64,000 bases of DNA from Clostridium sp. BNL1100. GTDB lineage: Bacteria > Bacillota > Clostridia > Acetivibrionales > DSM-1351. Below, one piece after another: positions 47,166 through 56,980 of the stretch. The notes beneath the pieces are model-generated. The model searched no databases and was not told the DNA's origin. It saw only the letters and a list, made by a program, of their open reading frames with translations. Numbering within the stretch: the first letter of the stretch is position 1; each line of letters starts with the position of its first letter. The translations under genes and the position numbers were made by a program. The stretch lies in the NCBI RefSeq assembly GCF_000244875.1, contig NC_016791.1:3105001-3169000 (forward strand), given 5' to 3'.

Positions 47166-50100
47166 TTATTTTGCGGACAATTTCTTTACTATTGATTCTG
47201 TTTGTGAAACAGTTATATTTTCTTGTGGCGCCAGCATTTTTCCGCTTTTGCCTGACACAATTCCTGCTTTAATACAAGCAGCAACAGAACCTTTTGCCCA
47301 GCCGGCAACTTTGTTTGAATCCTTAAATTCCTTAAGTATTTTATTTATCTCATCAGCTGAGTAATTGGCATTTTTTCCTGCTACCTTCATAGCCTTGGCA
47401 ATTATTGTCATCGCTTCCTGACGAGTAATCTTAGCCTGTGGCTTAAATTCTCCATTCTTGTATCCTGATATTATGCCTTTTTGGTAAGCAACACTTACAG
47501 AAGCATAATAGCTGGCATCCTTGGTTACATCTTTGAAGGAGTCTTTAACCTGAACATTTTTATTCAAACCTAAAGCTTTAATGATAGAATCAATAAATTC
47601 TCCTCTTGTAATGTAATTAGCTGTATTATTGCTTTCAGAATTACTGAGGGTAAGAACACCATATACTGATGTATCCTGATATCCTGTTCCTGTAGTATCG
47701 TTCCAGGTTGCAACACTCTTACGTGAACCGTCTTTAGCATCATTAACCTGAACATCAAAACCAACTTTCATATTATTGGAAGGAGTTACAGATTTAAAAG
47801 GTATCTTTATTTCAACAATATAGCTTGTTCCTGAGACTTTAGTTGCAGACTCAAACCCGGCTGAAATTGCTGCAGGGTTAAATGAAGTCTCATTATCAAA
47901 GTTTACTCTGTACTGACCGTCATCATCCTGATAGAATGAAGTTTTTCCGTTGTTCTCATCAAAGAATACTTCAACAGAGTCTTGTTCGTATGTATTTGCA
48001 CTCTTCTTATCAAGCTCTGAGTCACTTACCTGAACGAGAACATAAAGATTTTTGTCATCCCAGAGAGCCTTTGCAGTTCCTGTTGCTCCCTGCCATGCCA
48101 TTTGATATGTGTTTACAGGTATAACCTGTGCTTTACTCCAAACACTGTCTACGGTACCGTCTATTACAGGTGTTCCATATTTTGCAGTTGTTAATTTAGC
48201 ACCTTTAGGTGTTTGAGGTTTATGTTCGGCCATGAACTTAGCCGGGTCTACTACCCCGAAAAACGCAGGCTTTGCCTGAAGATTTTTATCAAACGGTAAA
48301 GGATTTGTGGATGATCTCCAGCTTGTACCGTCATCTATTCCCCAAATAGTAACACGGCTTATATCTGCTGCATGCTTCTTATATATATCGAATAACTGTG
48401 CATACAAATATCCCTGTGCGTTTGCAACATCATCTGACAATTTGAAGTCACTGCCTGCCTGAACATCAAGCTCTGTTATGCTTACTTCAACACCCAGTGA
48501 AATAAATCTCTCCAAAGAAAGTTCAACGTTGGAAGGATTCGTTGACATGTTGTAATGTGCCTGCATACCTACACCGTCGATAAGACGCTTGCCGGGATGA
48601 GTTTTTGCATATTTTTCATTTAATTCTTTTACCATATAATAAATAGCTTTAGATTTATTTTGATTATCATCGTTATAATCATTATAATAAAGCTTCACAT
48701 CCCAATCAGGATGAGCATCCAGAACCTCTCTTGCTGCTAAAAACGCCTGTTCCATGTAATCTGGGCCAATTGCCTGATACCATGGGCTTTGACGCAATGC
48801 GCCCTTCCAGTCTTCTGGGTTAGTAGGATTATCGTTCATACCTTCATTTACTACGTCCCAGGATATTACCTTGTTACCGTAATGCTCAACAACTGTCTTA
48901 ATATGAGTTCTCAGATTTGTAAGAGCTTCCTCACGTGACAAAGGTACGGTATTTCCGCTTGCATCAACTTTTGTATTTAGCCATGCAGGTGACTGCTGAT
49001 GCCAAACGAGGGTATGCCCGTGCATCTTGAATCCCTCTGCCAAAACCTTGTCAACAAGTTTATCTGCATCTGCGAATGTAAAGTTGCCCTTTGTAGGCTG
49101 TAATGCATCAGGCTTCATAGCGTTGCCGGCGGTCATTACATTAAAGTGCTTCTTTAGAAGATCAAGTCTGATCCCTTCCATATCCTCTGCTGCTATTGCG
49201 TTTCCAATAAGGAAATCATTTTTATATACATCTTTGATAGATTTCAAATCATTTTGGATTTTAATTGGTCCTGAACCTGTTTGTTCAAAGCTGATATCAT
49301 CAATATAGAAGGATGCATTAGCACTGCTTGCGCTTTCTACATATATAGTAATGAATCCGCTTGAAACATTGTTGTAGCGGTATGTACCCTCATATTTAAC
49401 CCAACCGTCAGAAGTACCTATTGTTTTTGCTGCAAGGCTTACGTAAGAAGCACTTCCACCATTTCCAACCTGTGTTGAGAGTTGAAGTTGTGAGCTTTCA
49501 GGACTAATAAGTTTTACCCATGCAGTAACCTTGTATTCGCTACCTTGGCTTACAAACTTCTCAACATGCATTGAAGGACCATGCCAGGTCATTGTTCTGT
49601 TTTCTACTTTTAATGCGTATGAACCCCCATCTGTATGGTTGGCTTCTTTTGTTACAGTCAGTTTTTCTGATCCTTCACCGCCTCTGGCTTCAAAGCCTCC
49701 TGTGGCATTATCTTCAAATGTTATTGTTTTGAAAGTTTCCGCCTTTGGTTGGTTAGGATCAACGGGTACTTCTTCAACGGCCTCTTCTGTTATTGAAATG
49801 TCTCCGATATAGAAAGGAACCTCTTTACCTTCATCATTAGATTGAACACGTACTCTGTCGTCCTTTGAAGTATCAACAGTATACTTTCCGCTTAATGTGA
49901 AAGCCTTTCCTGCAACGAATTCTGCACCTGCCAGCCATGCGTAGCTGTTTGCAACCTGAAGAAATGCCTGTGCACCTGCCGGAACCTTGGCATTGGAGTC
50001 AACAAAACCTTTTACGGTTATGTTATAAGTCTTACCGTTTTTTAATCCAATATCGGTAAATTTGAAATCAGCTGCGTCCCAGTTATTTTTTCTGTTGCTT

Positions 50101-50318
50101 ACATATAATGCTACCCCATCATCATTACCTTCAAAAACCTTATTTCCAACCTTGTCAAGATTAGCTCCTCCGGATTGGGATGCTGCTCCCTTTCCGTCTG
50201 CAAAAGTTTCGTGATAAGTAGTTTTTGTATCTGCCATTACTGAGCTAAAAGGCATAACGGAAATGAGCATTGCAAAAGCTAAAAGCAATGCTAAGACTTT
50301 ATTTCTGTTCCTGTACAT
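47166..50318 (-). CDS. S-layer-associated GH10 xylanase with truncated first SLH (1050 residues)
   Basis: A secreted endo-1,4-beta-xylanase. Order: signal peptide (about 1-30), one N-terminal carbohydrate-binding module (35-177), a CBM22-like module (198-347), GH10 (about 355-695) with acid/base E492 and nucleophile E616, CBM9 (710-893) and an SLH region (901-1050). Compared with the neighbouring xylanase it lacks one N-terminal module, the Pro/Thr linker and unassigned region, and the first half of SLH1, which begins abruptly at [17 protein letters not shown] precedes the ATG. It is probably a duplicate of the same gene. Confidence 0.93.
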   Translation of the reverse strand: MYRNRNKVLALLLAFAMLISVMPFSSVMADTKTTYHETFADGKGAASQSGGANLDKVGNKVFEGNDDGVALYVSNRKNNWDAADFKFTDIGLKNGKTYNITVKGFVDSNAKVPAGAQAFLQVANSYAWLAGAEFVAGKAFTLSGKYTVDTSKDDRVRVQSNDEGKEVPFYIGDISITEEAVEEVPVDPNQPKAETFKTITFEDNATGGFEARGGEGSEKLTVTKEANHTDGGSYALKVENRTMTWHGPSMHVEKFVSQGSEYKVTAWVKLISPESSQLQLSTQVGNGGSASYVSLAAKTIGTSDGWVKYEGTYRYNNVSSGFITIYVESASSANASFYIDDISFEQTGSGPIKIQNDLKSIKDVYKNDFLIGNAIAAEDMEGIRLDLLKKHFNVMTAGNAMKPDALQPTKGNFTFADADKLVDKVLAEGFKMHGHTLVWHQQSPAWLNTKVDASGNTVPLSREEALTNLRTHIKTVVEHYGNKVISWDVVNEGMNDNPTNPEDWKGALRQSPWYQAIGPDYMEQAFLAAREVLDAHPDWDVKLYYNDYNDDNQNKSKAIYYMVKELNEKYAKTHPGKRLIDGVGMQAHYNMSTNPSNVELSLERFISLGVEVSITELDVQAGSDFKLSDDVANAQGYLYAQLFDIYKKHAADISRVTIWGIDDGTSWRSSTNPLPFDKNLQAKPAFFGVVDPAKFMAEHKPQTPKGAKLTTAKYGTPVIDGTVDSVWSKAQVIPVNTYQMAWQGATGTAKALWDDKNLYVLVQVSDSELDKKSANTYEQDSVEVFFDENNGKTSFYQDDDGQYRVNFDNETSFNPAAISAGFESATKVSGTSYIVEIKIPFKSVTPSNNMKVGFDVQVNDAKDGSRKSVATWNDTTGTGYQDTSVYGVLTLSNSESNNTANYITRGEFIDSIIKALGLNKNVQVKDSFKDVTKDASYYASVSVAYQKGIISGYKNGEFKPQAKITRQEAMTIIAKAMKVAGKNANYSADEINKILKEFKDSNKVAGWAKGSVAACIKAGIVSGKSGKMLAPQENITVSQTESIVKKLSAK

Positions 50319-50768
50319 TCAATCGTCCTCCTGATTTTAAATGTTTTTCCACTTGATTAAATATTGTGCGGATTTTCTAAGAACTCGATTATTACCGTAC
50401 TGTCCCCCTTTCAAAATGTAGAGTTGCTTTATTAATTACTTTTAACAATTACTTGAACTAAGTGGCTATAGTATCAATTTATGTGAAAAACAGAAATTAA
50501 TGTAGTAATTTTTTTCTACCTTGTAAGCTCTAATTAAACGAGGTTCTTTGTTCTTGTATGATAAAATTTAGAAATTAACGTATTTAAATTAATATTATAT
50601 ATTTGCTCCGATAATTTATGAATTACAGCTTAAAATTCCTCCTTGAAATAGGACTGATGCACTGTATAAACTGGAATATAATACTATATTTAAAATACTA
50701 CTATTGTTTTTACAAGTCACGACTGATTTTACATAATTAGTACCGAAAAATCTTATATCTTTTTCTTA
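50319..50768 (-). other. 450-nt AT-rich intergenic region upstream of the xylanase genes
   Basis: No credible ORF or RNA gene is visible. A possible extended -10 promoter (TGATACTAT, core 50468-50473) would give a leader of about 145 nt before the xylanase at 47166. An AAGGAGGAA-like stretch near 50640 has no start codon after it. I see no clear catabolite-response (cre) operator and no terminator after the histidine kinase gene. Confidence 0.3.
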
Positions 50769-51671
50769 TTATTTTTTTATTAATGGAAATTCAACATGAA
50801 TTGTGAGTTGATTTTTATACAAGTCTGCACTTACATTTCCGCCCAATTCTTCTGCCAGGATTTTTACAATTGCAAGACCAAGACCTGTTGTTTTGCTTCT
50901 TGATTTGTCTCCTGTATAGAAGCGGTCAAACAGACGTGTTATATCTATCTGAGATGTGTTTTCTACCGGATTTTTTATTGATATGACTGCAGTTTTATTT
51001 GCTGTCAATTTAACTTCAACGTTTCCGGCAGAATGTGTAAGACAATTTCTCAAAAGGTTTTGAATAATACGAAATGTCATCTCTTTATCTGCCATAATAA
51101 ATATGGGAGGTGTCTCAGTGAAGGACAATGTCAGTCCGTGTTCCTCAAATGAGGAAACATACCCTGCAAGACATTCCGTTACAAGGTTTGTAAGATTAAT
51201 TCGTTCCATTTGAGGTTTAAGTTCTGAGTTTAAAAGATATGAGTATTCAAAAAAATGTTCAACCAGATGTCCAAGCTGCTCGGCATGTTTTTGTGCAATG
51301 CCAAGTCTCTTTCTCTGTTCCTCTGTTAGCTGTCCCTTTTCTATCAGCTGTTGATAGCCTCTTATTGCTGTAAGAGGGGTACGCAAATCATGGGATATAT
51401 TTGCTATTAGTTCTTTAAACTGTTTTTCCTCTCTAACGCAGTCAAGACGGAGGGTTTCCTCCGCCTTCAAGCACTTGTTTATATTGGAAATCAATTGACT
51501 AAGTTCATGGTTAATAAGCTCCACCCTAACAGGCTGCCTTGTATCTCCTGCAAGCCTGTTCTCCAACTGGCGATTAATTCTCCGCAATTGAGTCTGAACA
51601 ACTACAATGTAAAGAATCAGCAGCAAAACTATGATTATTAGAATTCCAATTCCAATTGACAATCGCTTCAC
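50769..51671 (-). CDS. Sensor histidine kinase of the RR-ABC-HK operon
   Basis: A 300-residue kinase with a single N-terminal membrane helix (about residues 5-26) and almost no extracellular part. A HisKA domain (ISHDLRTPLTAIRG) and an ATPase domain (NLLRNCLTHS, GLGLAIVKILAEELGG) follow. A lack of sensor domain is typical of intramembrane-sensing kinases that take their signal from a partner ABC transporter. It is 11 nt downstream of the permease gene. Confidence 0.88.
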   Translation of the reverse strand: MKRLSIGIGILIIIVLLLILYIVVVQTQLRRINRQLENRLAGDTRQPVRVELINHELSQLISNINKCLKAEETLRLDCVREEKQFKELIANISHDLRTPLTAIRGYQQLIEKGQLTEEQRKRLGIAQKHAEQLGHLVEHFFEYSYLLNSELKPQMERINLTNLVTECLAGYVSSFEEHGLTLSFTETPPIFIMADKEMTFRIIQNLLRNCLTHSAGNVEVKLTANKTAVISIKNPVENTSQIDITRLFDRFYTGDKSRSKTTGLGLAIVKILAEELGGNVSADLYKNQLTIHVEFPLIKK

Positions 51672-51682
51672 CTGACCTTCTA

Positions 51683-52480
51683 TTACTTTATTTCTGATTT
51701 TCTGAAAATACCATAAGTAATTGTAATAACTACAATACCAAATATTATACTTACTACAAACGCCTTAAAAAGTTCTCCGCCTCCGGATTGTACAGTCAAA
51801 AACATTCTGTTTCCTCCAAAGGGAGTCAAAGACAAAATATCGTTAACAACTTCTGACCGTGATGCTAAAGATGACAATTGCCCGCTAAGAATGGAAATAG
51901 CATAATATATTGCAACCACTAAAACAGGCTTTTTAACTGCAAATGCAATGGGCAGGCATAAGCTTAGCTGTGACATGTGAACCAATATCAGCGTACCTGT
52001 TACTACAATCAGCTTTGCCAACACAGATGCACTAAGTTCAATACCTGATTCTTTAGATAATACATTTAAAAATCCAATGGATACCGAACCCATATCAAAT
52101 TTATATCCGGTACACACCGCAATGATTGTTGCTAGAGCATAAGGAAGAATAATGAACAGAATTGAACAAAAGAACACAATGGATTTACTGACTATTATCC
52201 TGCCTCTACCGTCCCCATCCGCTATAATGTTATGGATTGTTTTGTTTTCAAAATCTCCGCAAATAAAAATTCCTGCTGTTACAGCTCCAAGAATACTCAT
52301 TGTATTCATATCTGAGAACATAAAGCCAATCCCCGTATATTCCCCTCCAAGACTGCCCTTGGGAATAAGGTATGCAAACAATACCATCATTAAGGAGCAG
52401 AATAACGTAATTGCAAATAAAACCTTTATTACTGTTGATTTAAATACTTTATATAAGTCAGCACGAATCATGTTAACCAT
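51683..52480 (-). CDS. ABC-2 type transporter permease
   Basis: The protein is about 265 residues from the ATG at 52480 (GGTGG 8 nt upstream; TTG/GTG starts up to 52495 and an ATG at 52471 are alternatives). About six membrane helices include FICGDFENKTIHNIIADG and LTPFGGNRMF. It overlaps the ATPase gene and pairs with it. It resembles lantibiotic/bacitracin-immunity permeases (BcrB/LanE type) rather than large BceB permeases. Confidence 0.85.
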   Translation of the reverse strand: MVNMIRADLYKVFKSTVIKVLFAITLFCSLMMVLFAYLIPKGSLGGEYTGIGFMFSDMNTMSILGAVTAGIFICGDFENKTIHNIIADGDGRGRIIVSKSIVFFCSILFIILPYALATIIAVCTGYKFDMGSVSIGFLNVLSKESGIELSASVLAKLIVVTGTLILVHMSQLSLCLPIAFAVKKPVLVVAIYYAISILSGQLSSLASRSEVVNDILSLTPFGGNRMFLTVQSGGGELFKAFVVSIIFGIVVITITYGIFRKSEIK

Positions 52481-53396
52481 TCTGTTCACCACCAATCACT
52501 GAAATAAAATAATTTTCAAGAGTATCTCCCTGTATTGAAAATTCAGTTACCAAAATACCATTATCAAAAATTGCCCTCGATACTGCTTCTCTGTTATCAA
52601 GATAATCGTAAAGCTTTATTCTCTTATCCGGCATTACCTTATAGTTAGTTGTACCAAGCTGGGTTTCCAGAACACTTGCCAGTTTTTCGGGCTGGTCGCA
52701 TTCGATAAAGATATGATGTTTACATTTTTCTTCCAGTTCTGACAGTGTAACTGCCTGTTTCACCACTCCCTGATGCATTATTATATAGTCTGTAGCAACC
52801 TGATAAAGCTCCGGCAGATTGTGGCTGGATATCAGAATGGTCATATGTCTTTCATCACTCAGCCTGTTAAGGAGATTCCTTATCTCTACTACTCCTAGAG
52901 GGTCAAGCCCATTAATTGGCTCGTCCAGAATCAGCAGTTCCGGCTCTCCCAATAATGCTATGGCTATTCCCAGGCGCTGCTTCATTCCAAGGGAAAAGTT
53001 TTTAGCCTTCTTTTTTCCTGTATTTGCAAGACCTACAAGTTCAAGCAGTTCCTGCTCTACGTTAACGTTTGGAATACCTTTAATTATCCGATAATACCTG
53101 AGGTTTTCCTGTGCGGACATGTAAGGTATGAAACCGGGATATTCAATCATGCAACCCATTCTTTTTCTTTGGGTCTCAAGCAGCTTATCTCCCTTCTTTC
53201 CAAACAGCTCCACATGGCCTCCTGTGGGAAAAGCAAGTCCGGCTGCTATCCTCATAAATGTCGTTTTACCGGCTCCGTTCCTGCCTATCAATCCGTATAT
53301 TCTGCCTGCCTCTATAGCTAGAGATACATTATCCAGTACTTTTACACCATGATAACTTTTAGTCAGGCTATTTGTTTTCAAAACATATTCCTTCAT
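52473..53396 (-). CDS. ABC transporter ATP-binding protein
   Basis: The protein is 307 residues from the ATG at 53396 (a GTG at 53405 is possible). Walker A is GRNGAGKTT, the signature FSLGMKQRLGIA and Walker B LLILDEPINGLDP. The length and C-terminal extension match drug/bacteriocin-immunity ATPases (BcrA type). It works with the ABC-2 permease that overlaps its 3' end. Confidence 0.92.
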   Translation of the reverse strand: MKEYVLKTNSLTKSYHGVKVLDNVSLAIEAGRIYGLIGRNGAGKTTFMRIAAGLAFPTGGHVELFGKKGDKLLETQRKRMGCMIEYPGFIPYMSAQENLRYYRIIKGIPNVNVEQELLELVGLANTGKKKAKNFSLGMKQRLGIAIALLGEPELLILDEPINGLDPLGVVEIRNLLNRLSDERHMTILISSHNLPELYQVATDYIIMHQGVVKQAVTLSELEEKCKHHIFIECDQPEKLASVLETQLGTTNYKVMPDKRIKLYDYLDNREAVSRAIFDNGILVTEFSIQGDTLENYFISVIGGEQNG

Positions 53397-53536
53397 TTTT
53401 TTCACTTCCCTTTCTTCACCTTAAAGTTCCATTATCTATACCTTTAAGGAACGTTCTGACTATGCTTTTAGTATAAAATCTAATGGTTTAGAAAAGGTTA
53501 AGCTGGGAAACAAATATGTAAGGTTTTTGATAAGAT

Positions 53537-54217
53537 TTATTCTTTGTACAGACGGTAACCGAGTCCCCACACTGTTTCTATATAATCTTGCTGAGAATTT
53601 GCGTTTTTAAGTTTACTTCTTAGATTGCTCATGTGGGTTTTCACTGCATTATCATCTCCGAGATATGCATCCTGCCAAATGGTTTCATAAAGATTTGCTT
53701 TGGTAAATACCTTCTCCCTGTTCTTTATGAGTAATTCCATTATCCCGTATTCCTTGGCTGTCAGTTCAAGTTCCGTGTCATTGACAACTATCCTTTTTGA
53801 AGCAATGTCAACAGCCATATCCTTATAACGTAATATTTTTTCTGACTGTGTCTTTCTGCGGGAGCGCCTGAGATTTGCTGAAACTCTTGCAACAACCTCA
53901 CCTAAGTCAAAAGGTTTTGTTATATAATCATCGGCACCCATTTTAAGCAAATCAATTTTTAATCCAATTATATCTTTGGCTGAAATGACGATGACAGGTA
54001 CATCTGAAAATTCACGCACTTCTTTTAGTATCTCGTCACCGCTTTTAAACGGAAGCATAATGTCAAGAAGAATCAGATCATACTGATTCTTCTTTATCTC
54101 TTTAAATCCATCGGTTCCGGTATATGCCGAAAATACTTCAAAGCCTTCCTCTGTAAGTATTTCCGACAACATTAAATTTACATCTTTATTATCTTCAATA
54201 ATGAGTATTTTTTCCAT
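53537..54217 (-). CDS. OmpR/PhoB-family response regulator
   Basis: A 226-residue regulator with a receiver domain (acidic pocket IIEDN, phosphoacceptor in DLILLDIMLPFKSG) and a winged-helix DNA-binding domain (TAKEYGIMELLIKN, KTHMSNLRSKLK). It heads the RR-ABC-ABC-HK operon and probably activates it. It has its own promoter only 67 nt after the end of the glycosyltransferase cluster. Confidence 0.92.
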   Translation of the reverse strand: MEKILIIEDNKDVNLMLSEILTEEGFEVFSAYTGTDGFKEIKKNQYDLILLDIMLPFKSGDEILKEVREFSDVPVIVISAKDIIGLKIDLLKMGADDYITKPFDLGEVVARVSANLRRSRRKTQSEKILRYKDMAVDIASKRIVVNDTELELTAKEYGIMELLIKNREKVFTKANLYETIWQDAYLGDDNAVKTHMSNLRSKLKNANSQQDYIETVWGLGYRLYKE

Positions 54218-54247
54218 ATTTGTTCTCCATATATTAGTACTTTTAAA

Positions 54248-54274
54248 ATTATACCAGACCTTTCACATAATCAA
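54248..54274 (-). promoter_or_regulatory. Promoter of the RR-ABC-HK operon
   Basis: A perfect TATAAT (54248-54253) with the extended -10 TGG directly before it, and TTGATT (54269-54274) at a short 15-nt spacing. It ends 30 nt before the response regulator ATG. Confidence 0.6.
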
Positions 54275-54284
54275 TAGTCCAAAA

Positions 54285-55505
54285 TCATTCAACCATTTGG
54301 ACTATTCTTTTCTTTCCCACATAAAGTTGTATATCCTTAACAGCCTGTCCGGGGCCACCTGCATTTATGAAAGAATCCCTCATCCTTAGTGCATTCTCCC
54401 GGTATGAATAGTCAGACATTATTGTTTGTACCGATTTTTTTAGTAAGTCGGAAGTAATCTTTGATTTTTTCAGACAAATACCACTTCCGGTTCTGACTAC
54501 CTGCATTGCTACATGGGCCTGTTCCTGCTGTTGTGGTATGATTATTAACGGAACTCCGTAGTAAAGACCTTCTTGTGTACTGTTCATTCCTCCATGTGTC
54601 ATGAATATATTGCATTCTTTTAATATTTCCAACTGGGGAACTTCAAAATAGTGTTTTACGGTAAAGTTGTTCGGGATTGTCAATGCTGATATATCAATAC
54701 TCTTTCCTACTGACATTAGTACATCTATTTCCATGTTTCCAAAAGCCTCAGCACAGATATTAAAGAAATCTTTATTGTTATTGAATATGGTCCCCATGGA
54801 TATGAACAGCAGTGGCCTTTTAGCGTTCCTGTTGAGCTTTAGTTCCGGTACATTCTCTTTTCTGAACATACTGGACGGGCCTACAAACTTGTAATGTTTC
54901 ATAAGTTTTTCTGACTTTGGCTGGAATTCCTTTGAGGTATATACTAAATTTATCTCTTCCTTGTTAAGGACAACATCCAACAGACTGTTTACTTTTATAT
55001 TATATTTTCTTTCAATTATTTTTTTACTTCTTCGTACTTTTATCATGTTAGGTATATTTTTTACTATATTAAAAGCCAGTGCTAAAACAAAACCGGCGGT
55101 TAAAATAAATCCGTCCGGTTCCAAAGCTATAGTTGAAAAAGTATTAATTGCAGGTATATTTGTAATTTCGGCCAAATGTTTTCCCCAAGGGCACATAGTA
55201 TCATGTACTATATATGTAGGCTTATCTCTTTTCACATCCTCTATCAATTCATCAAGTATTAATGAACTCAATTCAAGATGAACCCTGAACAAATCCGTAA
55301 TATTATATGTTACATAATTTTCATCCAGATAAAATTTACTGCTGTACCTTCTGAACACAGCTCCGGTACTTTCAATCTTTTCTCTGAAACTTTCGTTGCA
55401 ATAATATATTACTTCCTCGCCGCTCTTAACCAACTCGCTAACCAAACCCAAACTGGGATTTACATGACCATGAAAAGGAATGTTGAAAAAAAACACCTTG
55501 GACAT
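54285..55505 (-). CDS. MGT-family glycosyltransferase 1
   Basis: A 406-residue GT1 enzyme of the macrolide-glycosyltransferase (MGT) type. It starts MSKVFFFNIPFHGHVNPSLG and carries the nucleotide-sugar site FMTHGGMNSTQEGLYYGVPL and IIPQQQEQAHVA. A hydrophobic patch near residues 130-150 (FILTAGFVLALAFNIV) could contact membrane or a lipid acceptor. It begins 2 nt after the PCP-fusion gene. Its ribosome site GGAGGA is part of the last codons of that gene. Confidence 0.9.
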   Translation of the reverse strand: MSKVFFFNIPFHGHVNPSLGLVSELVKSGEEVIYYCNESFREKIESTGAVFRRYSSKFYLDENYVTYNITDLFRVHLELSSLILDELIEDVKRDKPTYIVHDTMCPWGKHLAEITNIPAINTFSTIALEPDGFILTAGFVLALAFNIVKNIPNMIKVRRSKKIIERKYNIKVNSLLDVVLNKEEINLVYTSKEFQPKSEKLMKHYKFVGPSSMFRKENVPELKLNRNAKRPLLFISMGTIFNNNKDFFNICAEAFGNMEIDVLMSVGKSIDISALTIPNNFTVKHYFEVPQLEILKECNIFMTHGGMNSTQEGLYYGVPLIIIPQQQEQAHVAMQVVRTGSGICLKKSKITSDLLKKSVQTIMSDYSYRENALRMRDSFINAGGPGQAVKDIQLYVGKKRIVQMVE

Positions 55506-55507
55506 AT

Positions 55508-56941
55508 CTATTTTCCTCCTTTATAGCCTGTTTCAAATTCTCTGCAAAGCTCTCTTAATAAACCTTCTTCTCTACCTCCGATTGTTTTTATTGTATCTAT
55601 TACTTTCTGAAATGAAACCAATATATCCTCAAAGTTCACAGCAGCAGGATTGAAATTAAATCTTAACATATGCTCCAAATCAAAGAATGTAAGCCTTGCA
55701 GTGTTCATCTTTTCCACCAGTTTATTAAATTCATTCAATAAGTCGTCTAATTTTGCTGATGTGTAGTATTTATCTGCAATATATTTAAACCTGTCATAAA
55801 GTCCTCTTTTATGTTCGTATAATAAATGAATACTTCTGTAGTCAATTGCAGGCATTATGTCCCCCAGCATCTTTTCCTTAAACTGCTCTACCATCCCCTG
55901 AACATCCAATCCTTGAATGATGTCTCTGCCAAGCTTTTCAAGGCTTTCTACCATTGCACTGTATATTTTGGGGCCATATATTAAATTAGTACACATTTGC
56001 TGTTCTTCCAAAGGTATAAGTTTTTCAATTCTGGATTTATCCAGGTTTGAACCTTCCAGGTATTTATATATTTCTTCCATGAATTTGTTCAAATCAAATT
56101 TATATTCCCCTGCCGTTTGCTTTGGTGTCAGCAGCTGTATTGCTTCGGTCTCTGCCCATGGTGCCGTATGCTTATAATTTGTCTTAGCCGATTCATATGC
56201 CTTGGCAAAATCATCGTAGTAAAATTCAAGCTCTTTAAACACCATATTTGTGTCAAAACCCAGCCCCATTAATTTTCTTTCTGCTTTATCATAACCAAAA
56301 ACCATTGATTGGTGAACATAGTGATGTTCATTGTAGCTGCCCTTCTGGGGCAAGTAATATTCATCAACATTTATTGTAAGATATGTGCCGGAGTCAATGC
56401 TCTTTTCAACAAAATCAATAATATCAGACTGTTGTTCAGCGTAAGTAAGGTATTTCTCTTCAAATATATCTTCAAAGTTGTTTTTTGGCTCTAAAAACTC
56501 CAATCTTGAAAAACTGTTATTGTATGTAATGAAAAATAATTGAATATAGTGTTGATAAAACCATGTATAATACCTTTCGTCTGATAAAATAGCACATAGA
56601 GGAATAGACCGATGCAAATATGTTGTTATATCCCTTTGATATTTTATTTTCAACTTTTTTCCTTCTGTTTTATTATGGAGCATAACAATCTCTTTTTCTA
56701 AATTGTCAGTAGTATGCATATTTTTGACTATTTCTGAAATTGTCCTATAGTTAAAAATATCATTGGGCGTCACCTGAATACCCTTTTCCAAACAAATGTC
56801 CGTTATCATTTCTGCTTTAAATGAATCTCCTCCCAAATCAAAGAATCTGTCATTTACATCTAATGTCTTTACATGCAGTACTTCCTTCCAGATATTTGCC
56901 AGTATGTCCTCAATTTGCCCCACATTCTGTTTTTCGTTCAT
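55508..56941 (-). CDS. Free-standing carrier protein fused to papain-like domain
   Basis: A 477-residue protein. Residues about 8-78 form a peptidyl carrier domain with phosphopantetheine Ser40 in FFDLGGDSFKAE. After a linker comes a domain (about 95-470) shared with the C terminus of the NRPS at 59417. Conserved candidate residues are C116 (IPLCAIL), H207/H210 and D218 (HHYVHQSMVFGYD). This Cys-His-Asp layout recalls papain-fold acyltransferases such as the BtrH_N family; the assignment is tentative. The last 200 residues are helical and unassigned. Confidence 0.75.
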   Translation of the reverse strand: MNEKQNVGQIEDILANIWKEVLHVKTLDVNDRFFDLGGDSFKAEMITDICLEKGIQVTPNDIFNYRTISEIVKNMHTTDNLEKEIVMLHNKTEGKKLKIKYQRDITTYLHRSIPLCAILSDERYYTWFYQHYIQLFFITYNNSFSRLEFLEPKNNFEDIFEEKYLTYAEQQSDIIDFVEKSIDSGTYLTINVDEYYLPQKGSYNEHHYVHQSMVFGYDKAERKLMGLGFDTNMVFKELEFYYDDFAKAYESAKTNYKHTAPWAETEAIQLLTPKQTAGEYKFDLNKFMEEIYKYLEGSNLDKSRIEKLIPLEEQQMCTNLIYGPKIYSAMVESLEKLGRDIIQGLDVQGMVEQFKEKMLGDIMPAIDYRSIHLLYEHKRGLYDRFKYIADKYYTSAKLDDLLNEFNKLVEKMNTARLTFFDLEHMLRFNFNPAAVNFEDILVSFQKVIDTIKTIGGREEGLLRELCREFETGYKGGK

Positions 56942-56980
56942 AAATATCCAACACCCTTTCTTTTAAATTATGTCATCCTA

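Noticed and set aside
43179-49812. Long plus-strand ORFs inside the xylanase genes
   Set aside because: They are antisense frames of well-supported coding sequence, with no ribosome sites and low-complexity translations.
50630-50650. AAGGAGGAA-like ribosome site in the intergenic region
   Set aside because: No ATG, GTG or TTG follows at a usable distance and no ORF of meaningful length is present.
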